Source: DATJPR01 sp963752915
GTDB taxonomy: Bacteria; Bacteroidota; Ignavibacteria; UBA10030; UBA6906
DNA: 64,000 nucleotides
Direction: 5' to 3'
Assembly: GCA_963752915.1 (NCBI GenBank)
Contig: CAVVZZ010000009.1
Span: forward strand, 34,384-98,383
The position numbers and the translations under genes are program-made. Below, piece after piece: positions 26,002 to 35,322 of this stretch. Below the pieces are notes generated by a model. It was not told where the DNA came from, made no database searches, and was given only the letters and a program-made list of their open reading frames with translations. Numbering within the stretch: the first letter of the stretch is position 1; every line of letters begins with the position of its first letter.

Positions 26002-26726
26002 TGGCCGAACAGGTCCAATTGAATCCCCCCGATGATATCAGGCTCACTATGAGTCGGGCGGGGATCACTCTTTCAGACTCCCAGTGGGCTCTCCTTTCCG
26101 GATATGCTGATGCCCTTCTTGAGGCAAACAGTGTTGTAAACCTCATATCCCGGAAGGATGAAGAGAACTTATGGCGGAGTCATCTGCTGTACTCCCTCGC
26201 CTTGACGGCGGCGATACCCTTCCCGTCCGGTATCAGGGTTCTGGATCTCGGCACGGGAGGAGGGCTGCCTGGCATTCCTCTAGCGATCGCCCGTCCGGAT
26301 CTTGCCGTGCACTTGATTGATTCGATTCAGAAGAAAGTCCGGGCGGTTCAATCGATCGTTGAGAAGCTTGGTCTCCCGAATGTGCGGGTCATAGCAGGCA
26401 GGGCCGAGGAGCTCCAGATAGAGAAGGGGAGCGGGTATCAGATCATCATCGCCCGGGCGGTCGCGCCCCTGATCGACCTTCTCAAATGGACGACGAAGTT
26501 GTTCGACCGTCGGGACCGGCGGACGTGCGCGATGGAGGTTGCCGGGAAGAAGGAAGAATTCCAGACGCCGTTGTTGGTGGCGATGAAAGGGGGAGCGCTG
26601 GAGGAGGAGATCCAGCGGGCAAGGCTGCGGTATCCGGAGGTACGGCCGGTCGTCGTTCAGTTCATCGGGATACCGCCGGGTTCAGCGCTGCTTGACGACA
26701 AGAAGATCCTCGTTGTCCCACGATAG
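26001..26726 (+). CDS. rsmG: 16S rRNA (guanine-N7) methyltransferase RsmG (GidB)
   Basis: 241 residues. The N-terminal part has the family pattern LLSGYADALLEANSVVNLISRKDEENLWRSHLLYSL. The SAM-binding fold shows VLDLGTGGGLPGIPLAIARPD, and RAVAPLIDLLKWTTKL marks the substrate side. It methylates G527 (E. coli numbering) of 16S rRNA. Its ATG overlaps parS, so ParB occupancy could affect the 5' region of the gene. The protein is somewhat longer than E. coli RsmG (207) because of an insertion near the end. Confidence 0.95.
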   Translation: MAEQVQLNPPDDIRLTMSRAGITLSDSQWALLSGYADALLEANSVVNLISRKDEENLWRSHLLYSLALTAAIPFPSGIRVLDLGTGGGLPGIPLAIARPDLAVHLIDSIQKKVRAVQSIVEKLGLPNVRVIAGRAEELQIEKGSGYQIIIARAVAPLIDLLKWTTKLFDRRDRRTCAMEVAGKKEEFQTPLLVAMKGGALEEEIQRARLRYPEVRPVVVQFIGIPPGSALLDDKKILVVPR

Positions 26727-26760
26727 TCAGCAAATACATTTCTATATCCGTTATTGCACA

Positions 26761-27690
26761 ATGCCTGAAGAACTCTCTCTTTCCCTCGCAAAGCTCCCTA
26801 CCGAGCAGCGAAACCCGGCGTCACGCGATCTCGACACACTTTCGATCGAACAGATCCTCCGGCTCCTCAACGCGCAGGACAAACTCGTGCCCGTCGCCGT
26901 CGAACGCGAAATCCCCGCCATCGCCCGCGCCGTCGAAATCGTTGTCGCCGCGTTCCAATCCGGCGGCCGATTGATCTATGTCGGCGCCGGAACGAGCGGG
27001 CGCCTCGGCATCATCGATGCCTCGGAGTGCCCCCCGACCTTCGGTGTCGATCCCGGCCTCGTGGTGGGACTCATCGCCGGCGGCAAGAACGCCGTCTTCG
27101 CGTCACAAGAAGGAGCCGAAGACAACGAAGCCAGAGCCGCGGAGGATCTCAAAGACGTGAATCTCACCGCACGTGACGTCGTCTGTGGTATTGCCGCAAG
27201 CCGGCGGACCCCCTACGTTGTTGCCGCTGTTGCGTTCGCCAGATCGGTCGGTGCGAAAACGTTGTACATCACGACAAACCCGCGGTCGGAGTTCGACATC
27301 GATGTCGACGTCGCCATTTGCCCGGAGGTCGGCCCCGAAGTCCTCATGGGATCGACGCGAATGAAATCGGGCACCGCACAGAAACTCACGCTCAATATGA
27401 TAACCACCACCGCGATGGTGAAGATGGGGAAAGTCTTCGAGAACATGATGGTGGATCTTCAGCTGACAAACAGGAAGCTCGTTGAGCGCTCGCGCAGGAT
27501 CGTCATGATGGCAACCGGCGCCGACTATCCGACGTCGGAGCAGATGCTGGATGCCGCCGGGGGGCACGTGAAAACGGCGATCGTCATGATCCTTGCCGGT
27601 GTCACCGCAACGGCGGCGAAGGAACGACTTGAGCGGTCCGGCGGGTTCGTCCGTCAGGCGCTGCTCGTTCAATCAAAAGCGTCAACGTAG
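26761..27690 (+). CDS. murQ: N-acetylmuramic acid 6-phosphate etherase
   Basis: 309 residues from ATG 26761. The SIS domain opens with SGGRLIYVGAGTSGRLGIIDASECPPTFG, the family's sugar-phosphate site containing the catalytic Glu, followed by GAEDNEA and the GSTRMKSGTAQKLTLNMITT block. It cleaves the lactyl ether of MurNAc-6-P to GlcNAc-6-P and D-lactate during muropeptide recycling. No anmK, murP or nagA neighbour is visible. It is followed 17 bases later by mfd. Confidence 0.95.
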   Translation: MPEELSLSLAKLPTEQRNPASRDLDTLSIEQILRLLNAQDKLVPVAVEREIPAIARAVEIVVAAFQSGGRLIYVGAGTSGRLGIIDASECPPTFGVDPGLVVGLIAGGKNAVFASQEGAEDNEARAAEDLKDVNLTARDVVCGIAASRRTPYVVAAVAFARSVGAKTLYITTNPRSEFDIDVDVAICPEVGPEVLMGSTRMKSGTAQKLTLNMITTTAMVKMGKVFENMMVDLQLTNRKLVERSRRIVMMATGADYPTSEQMLDAAGGHVKTAIVMILAGVTATAAKERLERSGGFVRQALLVQSKAST

Positions 27691-27707
27691 CAGGTAGCAT
27701 CAAACAC

Positions 27708-30700
27708 ATGCTTGCGCAGCTCAAAGAGATCATTCGAGACACAGAGACGTTCCGCGACGTCGTCCGGAGCCTGTCGGCCTCGCCAGCGCCGGGGACCCCG
27801 TACAGCGTGTCCGGCGTCGCAGGGTCGATGCTCGCGCTGCTCGCATCCGCGTTGCGGGAGGAGACGGAGAGAAGCATTCTCCTTGTGGCGCGTGACCAGG
27901 ATGCCGCGGAACGGTTGAAGGACGATATCGCGATCTCCCTCTCCCACGCCCCGGCCGTGCTCTTCTCGGGGGTTCACGCGAGGGGGAACGAACCATCGCG
28001 TGATGCCGTGGATATTCAGGCCCTGCGTGCTGCGGCGCTTGATCCCGGCCTCGTGTTGGTTACCCATCCGCACGGCCTTGTCACTCCCGTCCCATCTCCG
28101 GGCGAGGTTCGCGTCGACACGCTCACGATCGAGGCGGGAGCGACGATGGAGTTGAGTGACGTCCGCGCCGCGCTGAATCGCCTCGGTTTCGAACGGAAGG
28201 ATTTTGTCGAAGCGCATGGTGACTATGCGGTGCGCGGCGGGATCATCGACGTGTTCCCCTTTGGCAGCGAAGCGCCGATCAGAATGGAATTCTCCGGCGA
28301 GGCGGTGGAGTCGTTGCGGCAGTTTGATCCGCTCTCCCAGCGATCCATCAAGGACCTTTTGATAGCCGTTATTGTCCCCGACCTCTATCGCACGAAAGAA
28401 GAAGGCCAGCGTCCGGAGAGCCGGCTTCACGAATACCTTGCCCCGTCGACGATCGTCATCCTTGATGAGCCAGATGCAATCCGACAGACACTGGCCCACC
28501 CCTCCCCGTCCGGAATCGAGCCGCAAGACCCCGAAGGAGCATTGTCGGGTATCGCGGCCTTCCAGCAAATCCATGTCACGGGATTCTCGAGGAAAGGGAC
28601 CGCGGATTTCAACGGTCTCTCACAGCCGTCGTTCAACGGCAGCGTAAAGATCCTGCGTGACAATCTCGCGGAGCTCTTTGAGAAGAATTTCCGGGTGCTG
28701 CTCCTGTGCGACGGACACGGGGAAATGAACCGCCTGAAGGAGCTCCTTGCCTCGCCCGATCCGACTGAGAACAAAGGCACCGAGAAAACATCCCTCGATC
28801 TGCAGCGTCTCGAATTCTCCCTTGAATCCCTTCACGCCGGATTCATCCTTCCGTCACAGTCCATCGCGATCTTCACAGAGCACCAGATTTTCGGTCGGCT
28901 GCGGCGACGCGGGAAGCGGCGCACCCCGCGGTTCAAGGGGTTTTCCCAGAAGGAATTCCAGCAGCTCAAACGCGGCGACTATGTTGTCCACAAGGACTAT
29001 GGCATCGGGAGATTCATCGGGCTGAAACGCATCCAGGTCCGGAATGCGGAGCAGGAGGTGGTCTCCGTTCAGTATGACGCGAACGACATGCTCTATGTGA
29101 ACCTGAATTACATCAGCCGCCTCCAGAAATACTCATCCAAGGAAGGACACCTGCCGAAGCTCAATCGTCTCGGCAGCAACGAATGGGACAGGCTGAAGTC
29201 GCGTGTCAAGGCGAGAGTGAAAGACATCGCCCGCGACCTGATCCGCTTGTACGCCAAACGCAAACACACGAACGGGCATGCCTTTTCCGCCGACACCCCC
29301 TGGCAGAACGAGCTGGAGGCATCGTTCATGTACGAAGATACCTTCGATCAGGCAAAAGCCACGCGGGATGTCAAAACGGACATGGAGTCCCCATCTCCCA
29401 TGGACCGCCTGATCTGCGGAGATGTCGGATTCGGAAAGACCGAGGTTGCCGTCCGCGCGGCGTTCAAGGCTGTGGCGGACGGGAAGCAGGCGGCACTGCT
29501 GGTGCCGACGACAATTCTTGCGGTGCAGCACTATCATACCTTTATGGACCGGACGTCACGGTACGCGGTCCGCGTTGATGTCCTCTCGCGATTCAAGACG
29601 AAGAAGGAACAGACGAAGATCCTCTCCGACCTCCACGACGGACGTGTGGACATTATCATCGGCACGCATCGGCTTCTTTCCAAGGACGTGGTCTTCAAGA
29701 ACCTCGGTCTCCTGATCATTGACGAGGAGCATCGCTTCGGCGTTGCGGCCAAGGAGAAGCTGCGCATGCTGCGGACCGAAGTGGACACGCTTGCGCTCAC
29801 CGCGACCCCCATTCCCCGAACGCTGCATTTCTCCCTGATGGGAGCAAGAGATCTCTCGATCATCGCCACGGCTCCCCGCAATCGCCTTCCGATCATGACG
29901 GAAATCCTTCAATGGAACGACCGGCACATCCGGGAGGCGATCATGCGCGAGCTCTCGCGCGGCGGGCAGGTCTACTTTGTTCATGACCGGGTCCACAACA
30001 TGGACGAAATCGTCGACCGGCTCCGAGAACTCCTGCCCGGGGTCCGCATGCAGTCCGCTCACGGCCAGATGCGGGCCCACGAACTCGAAAACGTCATGAT
30101 GAATTTTCTCGAGCGGAAGTTCGACGTTCTTGTCGCAACGAAGATCATTGAATCGGGACTGGACATCCCGAGCGTGAACACAATCATTGTGAACCGCGCC
30201 GATCGATTCGGGATGGCCGAACTCTATCAGCTGCGCGGGAGAGTGGGACGGTCAAATGTCCAGGCGTACGCCTATCTCATCACGCCGCCGATATCGATCC
30301 TTCCCCGTCCGACTCTGCAGAGGCTGCAGGCGCTTGAGGAGTTCAACGAATTGGGATCGGGCTTCAACCTTGCCATGCGGGACCTTGAAATCCGCGGTGC
30401 GGGAAATCTTCTCGGCGGCGAACAGAGCGGTTTCATCGAAACGATGGGTTTCGAAACATACACCCGTGTCCTCGAGGAGGCCGTCCAGGAATTGAAAGAA
30501 GAAGAGTTTCAGGAACTCTTCCAGAACGAGCCCCGTCAACAAAAGAAGGAAGATGTTGTCGTCGAGGCGGATGTCAATGCTCTCATCCCCGAACAGTATA
30601 TTGCGAACGACACAGAGCGCCTGGCGACCTACCGCCGCCTCTACGGCCTGGAAAAGGAGGAGCAGCTCCGTGAAATCGCCGAAGAACTCGTCGACCGATT

Positions 30701-31058
30701 CGGTGCTCCTCCTCCGGAAGTCGAGCTTTTGTACGACGTGGTACGCGTCCGCCTGACCGCAGGCAGGATCGGTTTCCGGAGGGTGAGAATCGGCGAAAAC
30801 GGACTTGAAGCCGAATTTCCACCCGAATCCGATACACGGTTTTACGAAAGCGAGGACTTCCAACTCCTCATGACAACGATCTCCCGTGCGAACGACGGGA
30901 GAAGCGGCTTGCGACAGGATGGGAGCACATTGACATTTCGAGCGTCATTTCCCGACCCCATCGATCCATCACTTCTCCTTTCTCATGCCCTTCAGATTCT
31001 CACCAGGCTTCTCCACAATTTGGATTCCCTCCGTCTCTCCGTAACTGCTGAGAAGTAG
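27708..31058 (+). CDS. mfd: Transcription-repair coupling factor
   Basis: 1116 residues, normal Mfd length. The UvrB-like N-terminal part (HGDYAVRGGIIDVFPFGSEAPIRMEFSGE) leads to the RNA-polymerase-interacting domain (QLKRGDYVVHKDYGIGRFIGLKRI). The RecG-like translocase has Walker A CGDVGFGKTE (about 570-579), DEEH (about 672-675) and TATPIPRTLHFSLMGARDLSII. The TRCF domain is at the C-terminus (LEELVDRFG-like ELVDRFGAPPPEV). Mfd removes stalled RNA polymerase at lesions and recruits UvrA. It ends about 20 bases before the dcw promoter. Confidence 0.97.
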   Translation: MLAQLKEIIRDTETFRDVVRSLSASPAPGTPYSVSGVAGSMLALLASALREETERSILLVARDQDAAERLKDDIAISLSHAPAVLFSGVHARGNEPSRDAVDIQALRAAALDPGLVLVTHPHGLVTPVPSPGEVRVDTLTIEAGATMELSDVRAALNRLGFERKDFVEAHGDYAVRGGIIDVFPFGSEAPIRMEFSGEAVESLRQFDPLSQRSIKDLLIAVIVPDLYRTKEEGQRPESRLHEYLAPSTIVILDEPDAIRQTLAHPSPSGIEPQDPEGALSGIAAFQQIHVTGFSRKGTADFNGLSQPSFNGSVKILRDNLAELFEKNFRVLLLCDGHGEMNRLKELLASPDPTENKGTEKTSLDLQRLEFSLESLHAGFILPSQSIAIFTEHQIFGRLRRRGKRRTPRFKGFSQKEFQQLKRGDYVVHKDYGIGRFIGLKRIQVRNAEQEVVSVQYDANDMLYVNLNYISRLQKYSSKEGHLPKLNRLGSNEWDRLKSRVKARVKDIARDLIRLYAKRKHTNGHAFSADTPWQNELEASFMYEDTFDQAKATRDVKTDMESPSPMDRLICGDVGFGKTEVAVRAAFKAVADGKQAALLVPTTILAVQHYHTFMDRTSRYAVRVDVLSRFKTKKEQTKILSDLHDGRVDIIIGTHRLLSKDVVFKNLGLLIIDEEHRFGVAAKEKLRMLRTEVDTLALTATPIPRTLHFSLMGARDLSIIATAPRNRLPIMTEILQWNDRHIREAIMRELSRGGQVYFVHDRVHNMDEIVDRLRELLPGVRMQSAHGQMRAHELENVMMNFLERKFDVLVATKIIESGLDIPSVNTIIVNRADRFGMAELYQLRGRVGRSNVQAYAYLITPPISILPRPTLQRLQALEEFNELGSGFNLAMRDLEIRGAGNLLGGEQSGFIETMGFETYTRVLEEAVQELKEEEFQELFQNEPRQQKKEDVVVEADVNALIPEQYIANDTERLATYRRLYGLEKEEQLREIAEELVDRFGAPPPEVELLYDVVRVRLTAGRIGFRRVRIGENGLEAEFPPESDTRFYESEDFQLLMTTISRANDGRSGLRQDGSTLTFRASFPDPIDPSLLLSHALQILTRLLHNLDSLRLSVTAEK

Positions 31059-31080
31059 GCCACTTCGCAGAACTTCCGAC

Positions 31081-31110
31081 TTGACTTTCAAAGTCATTTC
31101 CCTATCTTAC
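31081..31110 (+). promoter_or_regulatory. dcw cluster promoter (upstream of mraZ)
   Basis: TTGACT (31081-31086) and TATCTT (31103-31108) are 16 bases apart. Equivalently, TTG-N19-TATCTTAC fits the Bacteroidota pattern. The predicted start site falls at about 31115-31120, inside the MraZ boxes. TGACTTTCAAAGTCA at 31082-31096 is a near-palindrome over the -35 region. Confidence 0.6.
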
Positions 31111-31135
31111 GGGGGGAGAAGTGGGGAAAAGTGGG
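31111..31135 (+). promoter_or_regulatory. MraZ operator (three 10-base-phased G-boxes)
   Basis: Three 10-base units GGGGGGAGAA, GTGGGGAAAA, GTGGG start at 31111, 31121 and 31131. Two carry TGGG, and the first has GGGG instead. MraZ proteins bind TGGGN repeats separated by 5 bases, which is this spacing. The position at the transcription start fits repression of its own operon. Confidence 0.65.
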
Positions 31136-31159
31136 TCTTCAGACCGCATTCTATCCTAC

Positions 31160-31183
31160 AAGGGGCGCGCGTTCCCCTTTTTT
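31160..31183 (+). terminator. Terminator-like hairpin in the mraZ leader
   Basis: AAGGGG (31160-31165), loop CGCGCGTT, CCCCTT (31174-31179) continuing into TTTT (to 31183). The form is an intrinsic terminator placed after the promoter and 11 bases before the mraZ ATG. The AAAAGTGGG of the last G-box (31127-31135) could pair with CCCCTTTT as an alternative structure, so attenuation is possible. Confidence 0.6.
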
Positions 31184-31194
31184 GTCGAGGATGC

Positions 31195-31638
31195 ATGTCG
31201 TCGTTCAAGGGTTCATATCTCTATGCCGTCGATAGCAAGGGACGAATCAATCTCCCTGCAAAACTTCGGAAATATGTTTCGCCGGAAGCGAACGATATTT
31301 TTGTAGTGACCCGCGGCTATGACAACTGCATCTTCATTTACCCACTCGACGAATGGGTGAAACTCGAACAATCCATCCGCCAGCTCTCCAGCACGAATCC
31401 GAAGCAGAGATTCTTCACGCGCACGCTCTGTCAATATGCCACCGAACTTCAGCTGGACGGCCAGGCACGACTCTCAATCCCCCGTGAACTCATTCAGATT
31501 GCGGGACTCGACAACGAAGCGCTGATTGTCGGCGTCCTCGAGCGCATTGAAATCTGGAATCCTAAGAAGTTCGAAGAGTATCAACAGGGGCAGCCTGAGA
31601 GTTACGAGACCGTCGCGCAGACGGTGTTCCAACAGTAA
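31195..31638 (+). CDS. mraZ: Transcriptional regulator MraZ
   Basis: 147 residues from ATG 31195, preceded by GAGG at 31187-31190. Longer starts would cross the leader hairpin. Two AbrB-like SpoVT half-domains are visible: FKGSYLYAVDSKGRINLPAKLR near the start and YATELQLDGQARLSIPRELIQIAGL in the second half, each with the DxxGR motif (DSKGR, DGQAR). MraZ is the DNA-binding autoregulator of the dcw cluster. Its likely operator lies at 31111-31135. The stop overlaps the rsmH start (TAATG). Confidence 0.96.
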   Translation: MSSFKGSYLYAVDSKGRINLPAKLRKYVSPEANDIFVVTRGYDNCIFIYPLDEWVKLEQSIRQLSSTNPKQRFFTRTLCQYATELQLDGQARLSIPRELIQIAGLDNEALIVGVLERIEIWNPKKFEEYQQGQPESYETVAQTVFQQ

Positions 31639-32600
31639 TGTCCGACATGCAGACCCCGGAGGGACATCGCGCCGGGGACGATAGGTCCTCGTATCATACA
31701 CCAGTTCTTTGTGAAGAAGTATTGAAGTTCCTCATGACCGATCGTGAAGGGTTCTACATTGACGGAACGACCGGCGGAGGTGGCCATGCCGAACGCATGT
31801 GCGGAGTGCTCGAAGGGGACGGGGAGATGCTGTGTATGGACGCGGATGAAGAAGCGCTTGCATCGGCTCGCACGAAGCTCGAGAGCTGTCGGCGGGTTCG
31901 ATTTCTCCGTGCGAACTTCCGGACGCTGGGCTCGGCTCTTCCAGCGATTACACCACGACGTCCTTCGGGGATCCTGCTGGACCTGGGAGTGTCCTCTCAC
32001 CAGATCGACACTGCACGACGCGGTTTCAGTTTTCAGACTGACGCGCCGCTGGATATGCGTTTCGATCGACAGCAGTCGTTCAGTGCGAATGAAGTTGTGA
32101 ACACATACAACGAGGCCCGGCTTGCCGACATTTTGTTCAGGTTCGGTGAAGAGCGGGCCTCGCGCGCCATTGCGCGGAAAATCATCGATGCCCGGCCGGT
32201 GGCAACGACAGGACAGCTTGCAGCGGCTGTGGAGCGCGCGGTGGGAAACCATTTCCTGCTGAAGTCGCTCGCGCGCGTGTTCCAGGCGATCCGCATCGAG
32301 GTCAATCAGGAACTCGACGCGTTACAGGCAACGCTCGTGGCCGGGGCGGAGATTCTGGCTCCAGGAGGGCGTATCGCCGTCATCTCCTATCATTCTCTTG
32401 AAGACAGGATAGTGAAGTCGGCGTTCAGGGAATTATCGGCGACCAGCATTCCATCGGGAAACAAACTGGTCCCGGACACGCCCGTCGCGCCTGTGCTGCG
32501 CACGATAACAAAGCATCCGGTTCTTCCGTCCGTCCAAGAACAGGAGATCAACCCGCGGTCACGAAGCGCGAAGCTCCGGGTCGCGGAACGCATGCCGTAG
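31638..32600 (+). CDS. rsmH: 16S rRNA (cytosine-N4) methyltransferase RsmH
   Basis: 320 residues. The SAM site DGTTGGGGHAERM is preceded by YHTPVLCEEVLKFL. LLDLGVSSHQIDTARRGFSF, DAPLDMRFD and ISYHSLEDRIVK are diagnostic. It methylates the N4 of C1402 in 16S rRNA. It is translationally coupled to mraZ, as in most bacteria. A 63-base gap follows before ftsL. Confidence 0.97.
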   Translation: MSDMQTPEGHRAGDDRSSYHTPVLCEEVLKFLMTDREGFYIDGTTGGGGHAERMCGVLEGDGEMLCMDADEEALASARTKLESCRRVRFLRANFRTLGSALPAITPRRPSGILLDLGVSSHQIDTARRGFSFQTDAPLDMRFDRQQSFSANEVVNTYNEARLADILFRFGEERASRAIARKIIDARPVATTGQLAAAVERAVGNHFLLKSLARVFQAIRIEVNQELDALQATLVAGAEILAPGGRIAVISYHSLEDRIVKSAFRELSATSIPSGNKLVPDTPVAPVLRTITKHPVLPSVQEQEINPRSRSAKLRVAERMP

Positions 32601-32663
32601 TTTCCATCCGCCCTCCGTCAAGGACGCGGTGCGGACGATAGTGGGTGTGACAGTGAGTCCCGC

Positions 32664-33122
32664 ATGAGCGACGAAATCAAAGAACTCCTCGGACGCGCGA
32701 ATGCACAGCAGCGCGAGGAGCGGAAGCCCGCACTCGAGCGCCGGTACATCTACGGAGGGGAGAAGCGCAGCGTCCCCACCGGGGGCACAGCGCCGATGCG
32801 TCAGAACAGGCGCGTGACGCGCCGTCGATTTTCCACCTTCAATACGATTGTAATCCTCTTCGGCATGTCGCTCGTGATCGTTCTTTATGTCAATAATATC
32901 CTGACAATCGACCAGCTGGCCTCCGATATCGGGAAGCTCGAGACGCGCTACGCCGCAATCCAGAATCTGAATGCCGGCCTCCGGGCCGAGATCAACCGGA
33001 AATCGTCCTGGGAACGGATCGGCCGGACGGCGACGGAGCGGCTTGGCCTCGTCTTCCCGAAGGAACAGCCCCAGGGTTTTGATATCGATGAGTCTGCCCT
33101 GCGCAGGGTAACGGACCGGTGA
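32664..33122 (+). CDS. ftsL: FtsL-like cell division protein
   Basis: 152 residues. A basic N-terminal cytoplasmic part of about 55 residues leads to one membrane helix (about 59-80, FNTIVILFGMSLVIVLYVNNIL region). A short periplasmic coiled coil follows (LASDIGKLETRYAAIQNLNAGLRAEI). The end, WERIGRTATERLGLVFPKE, resembles the 'A..LGM..P' close of FtsL/DivIC proteins. Sequence identity in this family is low, so the assignment rests on topology and on its place between rsmH and ftsI. It should act in the FtsQLB complex. Its stop overlaps the ftsI start. Confidence 0.8.
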   Translation: MSDEIKELLGRANAQQREERKPALERRYIYGGEKRSVPTGGTAPMRQNRRVTRRRFSTFNTIVILFGMSLVIVLYVNNILTIDQLASDIGKLETRYAAIQNLNAGLRAEINRKSSWERIGRTATERLGLVFPKEQPQGFDIDESALRRVTDR

Positions 33123-35302
33123 TGGATCCGCGTCAATCGAAGCAACGCCGCGAAGCGGCAACGCATCCCGACCCCGCGGCAATCGCGGCAACGGAAATCC
33201 GGCGGCGGATGATGTGGGTGAAGATCGTATTGCTCCTGGCATTCGTGGTTGTGGTGCTCCGGCTCGTTCAGGTCCAGGTGTTTGAAGCGGGGACATATCA
33301 GGAAATCGCCAAGCATCAATCGGAAGTAAGCGTTCCGCTTCCCGCTGCACGGGGAAACATCTATGACCGGAACGGTACGTTGCTCGTATCGAATAGCATG
33401 ATGGTTTCCCTCGCAGCAGACCCGAAACTCCTCGGGTCGGATGCCGGGACGCTGGTCATGCGATTGACGAAGGCGTTCAATCATCCCAGGGGATATTACC
33501 TCGACAAGCTCGATGATGGCCGCCGGTTTGTCTGGCTCGAACGGCGGGTTACCCCCCAGATCGCACGGGAGGTCACTGCATCGAACCTCGACGGTCTGAT
33601 TCAACTGGAAGAGCCCCGCCGACTCTATCATTATGAACAGGTGGCGGGACAGGTCATCGGATTAACCGATGTCGATAACAAGGGCCTGAGCGGGCTCGAG
33701 CTCGAGTGCAATGATGTGCTGCAAGGTCGCGACGGCTCCATGGTCATGCGCCGGGATGCGCTAGGCAGGAGGAGGCAGTCGGTCGACGACCCGAGAATCG
33801 ACCCTGTCAACGGCCGCAGTATTGTCCTCACGATCGACGTCAGCTATCAGGCGATTGCCGAAGAGGAGCTGCGGAAAGGGGTCGAGAAGGCGAAGGCGGA
33901 CGGCGGGATTGTGATCATGCTCGATCCGGCAACGGGGGAGGTCCTCGCGATGGCGAGCTTTCCCGGAATGGATCCCAACGAACCGGCATCCGCGACGCCC
34001 GAATTAATGAAGAACCGGGCAATCATGGATATGTTCGAGCCTGGCTCCGTGTTCAAGGTCGTCACCGCATCCGCTGCGCTCGAGCACCACCTTGTGGCGC
34101 CGGACCAGAAGTTCTCGGCGGAAAACGGAGCATACCATGTCCCCATGGGCAAGGGAAAGGTGCGGACCATCAACGATACCCACCCCTACGGCATGCTCAG
34201 CTTCCGGGAGGCGTTGGAGGTATCGAGCAACATCGTGTTCGCGAAAATTTCCAATGTCATCGGTGCGGAACGCCTGTATACCATGGCGCGGAACTACGGG
34301 TTCGGAATCGAGACAGGCATCGATCTGCCGGCGGAGGTCCGGGGAGAATTGAAGCGCCCGGACGAATGGTCGGGTGCGACCCTTAATTCCATGGCCTTTG
34401 GCTACGAAGTGGGAGTGACGCCGATCCAAATCGCGTGCGCCTACGCCGCGGTGGCAAACAATGGGACACTGATGAAACCGTTTATCATCCGTCAGATTCT
34501 GGACGATCGCGGCCAGGTGCTGGCGGAAAAAAGGCCCGAGGTCATCAGGACCGTGGTCTCGAAGGAAACAGCAAAGACCCTGACGTCGTTCTTTGAAGGC
34601 GTCGTCGAACGCGGAACCGGTGTGGGCGCCAAATTGCCGGGCGTCGCAGTTGCGGGAAAGACGGGCACCTCCCGACGGTACGTCGACGGAAAATACGAAA
34701 CGGGAAATTTCACCGCATCGTTTGTCGGATACTTTCCGGCGGATGATCCGAAGGTCGTCTGTCTGGTCATGCTCGACCATCCGCGCCTCGGCGGCTACAC
34801 CGGCGGGACACAGAGCGCGCCGATCTTCAAAGGGATCGCGGAGAAAGTCTTTGCGACTTCCGCGCGCTTCGGGCGCAAAGACAATAGCTCCGTCGCGGAC
34901 AGGGGCTACGTCGTCCCCGACGTTACGATGCTGGCGGTCGATGCCGCGCGGGCTATTCTCACCGGTCAAGGGTACGATGTATCCGTCGAAGGGAACGGAG
35001 ATATCGTGACGAAGGAGCAGCCCGAGCCCGGCAGTCACGTTGAGAAAGGATCGGACGTGCGGCTCATTGCCAATGCCGGCAAACCGGCCTCCCTGCAGGC
35101 CGGGATGACCGTCGTCCCCGATCTTCGCGGCCTGTCGATGCGACGGGCAATAAATCGTCTCGCAACGAATCAACTCGACGGACAGCTCACGGGCTCGGGA
35201 GTCGTTTCGGCCCAGAGTCCGTCGCCAGGGACGCAGGTACGGCCGGGCTCGCGTGTCCTCGTGCGCTGCGCTCCGCGTCTTCTGCCGGGATTCGTCAACT
35301 AG
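33122..35302 (+). CDS. ftsI: Division-specific transpeptidase FtsI (class B PBP) with PASTA domains
   Basis: 726 residues from ATG 33122 (GTG 33119 also possible). One N-terminal membrane helix (IVLLLAFVVVVLRLVQVQVF) and the dimerisation domain (ARGNIYDRNGTLLVSN) precede the transpeptidase. Its active-site motifs are SVFK (Ser309), SSN (368-370) and KTG (513-515). Two C-terminal PASTA domains, at about 596-653 and 661-718, are seen from VVPDVTMLAVDAARAIL and VVPDLRGLSMRRAINRL. PASTA tails are usual in Gram-positive PBPs and occur in some Gram-negative phyla, where they may bind peptidoglycan or regulate the enzyme. It synthesises septal peptidoglycan with FtsW. Confidence 0.96.
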   Translation: MDPRQSKQRREAATHPDPAAIAATEIRRRMMWVKIVLLLAFVVVVLRLVQVQVFEAGTYQEIAKHQSEVSVPLPAARGNIYDRNGTLLVSNSMMVSLAADPKLLGSDAGTLVMRLTKAFNHPRGYYLDKLDDGRRFVWLERRVTPQIAREVTASNLDGLIQLEEPRRLYHYEQVAGQVIGLTDVDNKGLSGLELECNDVLQGRDGSMVMRRDALGRRRQSVDDPRIDPVNGRSIVLTIDVSYQAIAEEELRKGVEKAKADGGIVIMLDPATGEVLAMASFPGMDPNEPASATPELMKNRAIMDMFEPGSVFKVVTASAALEHHLVAPDQKFSAENGAYHVPMGKGKVRTINDTHPYGMLSFREALEVSSNIVFAKISNVIGAERLYTMARNYGFGIETGIDLPAEVRGELKRPDEWSGATLNSMAFGYEVGVTPIQIACAYAAVANNGTLMKPFIIRQILDDRGQVLAEKRPEVIRTVVSKETAKTLTSFFEGVVERGTGVGAKLPGVAVAGKTGTSRRYVDGKYETGNFTASFVGYFPADDPKVVCLVMLDHPRLGGYTGGTQSAPIFKGIAEKVFATSARFGRKDNSSVADRGYVVPDVTMLAVDAARAILTGQGYDVSVEGNGDIVTKEQPEPGSHVEKGSDVRLIANAGKPASLQAGMTVVPDLRGLSMRRAINRLATNQLDGQLTGSGVVSAQSPSPGTQVRPGSRVLVRCAPRLLPGFVN

Positions 35303-35322
35303 GGCCCTCGGGAATTTCATTC

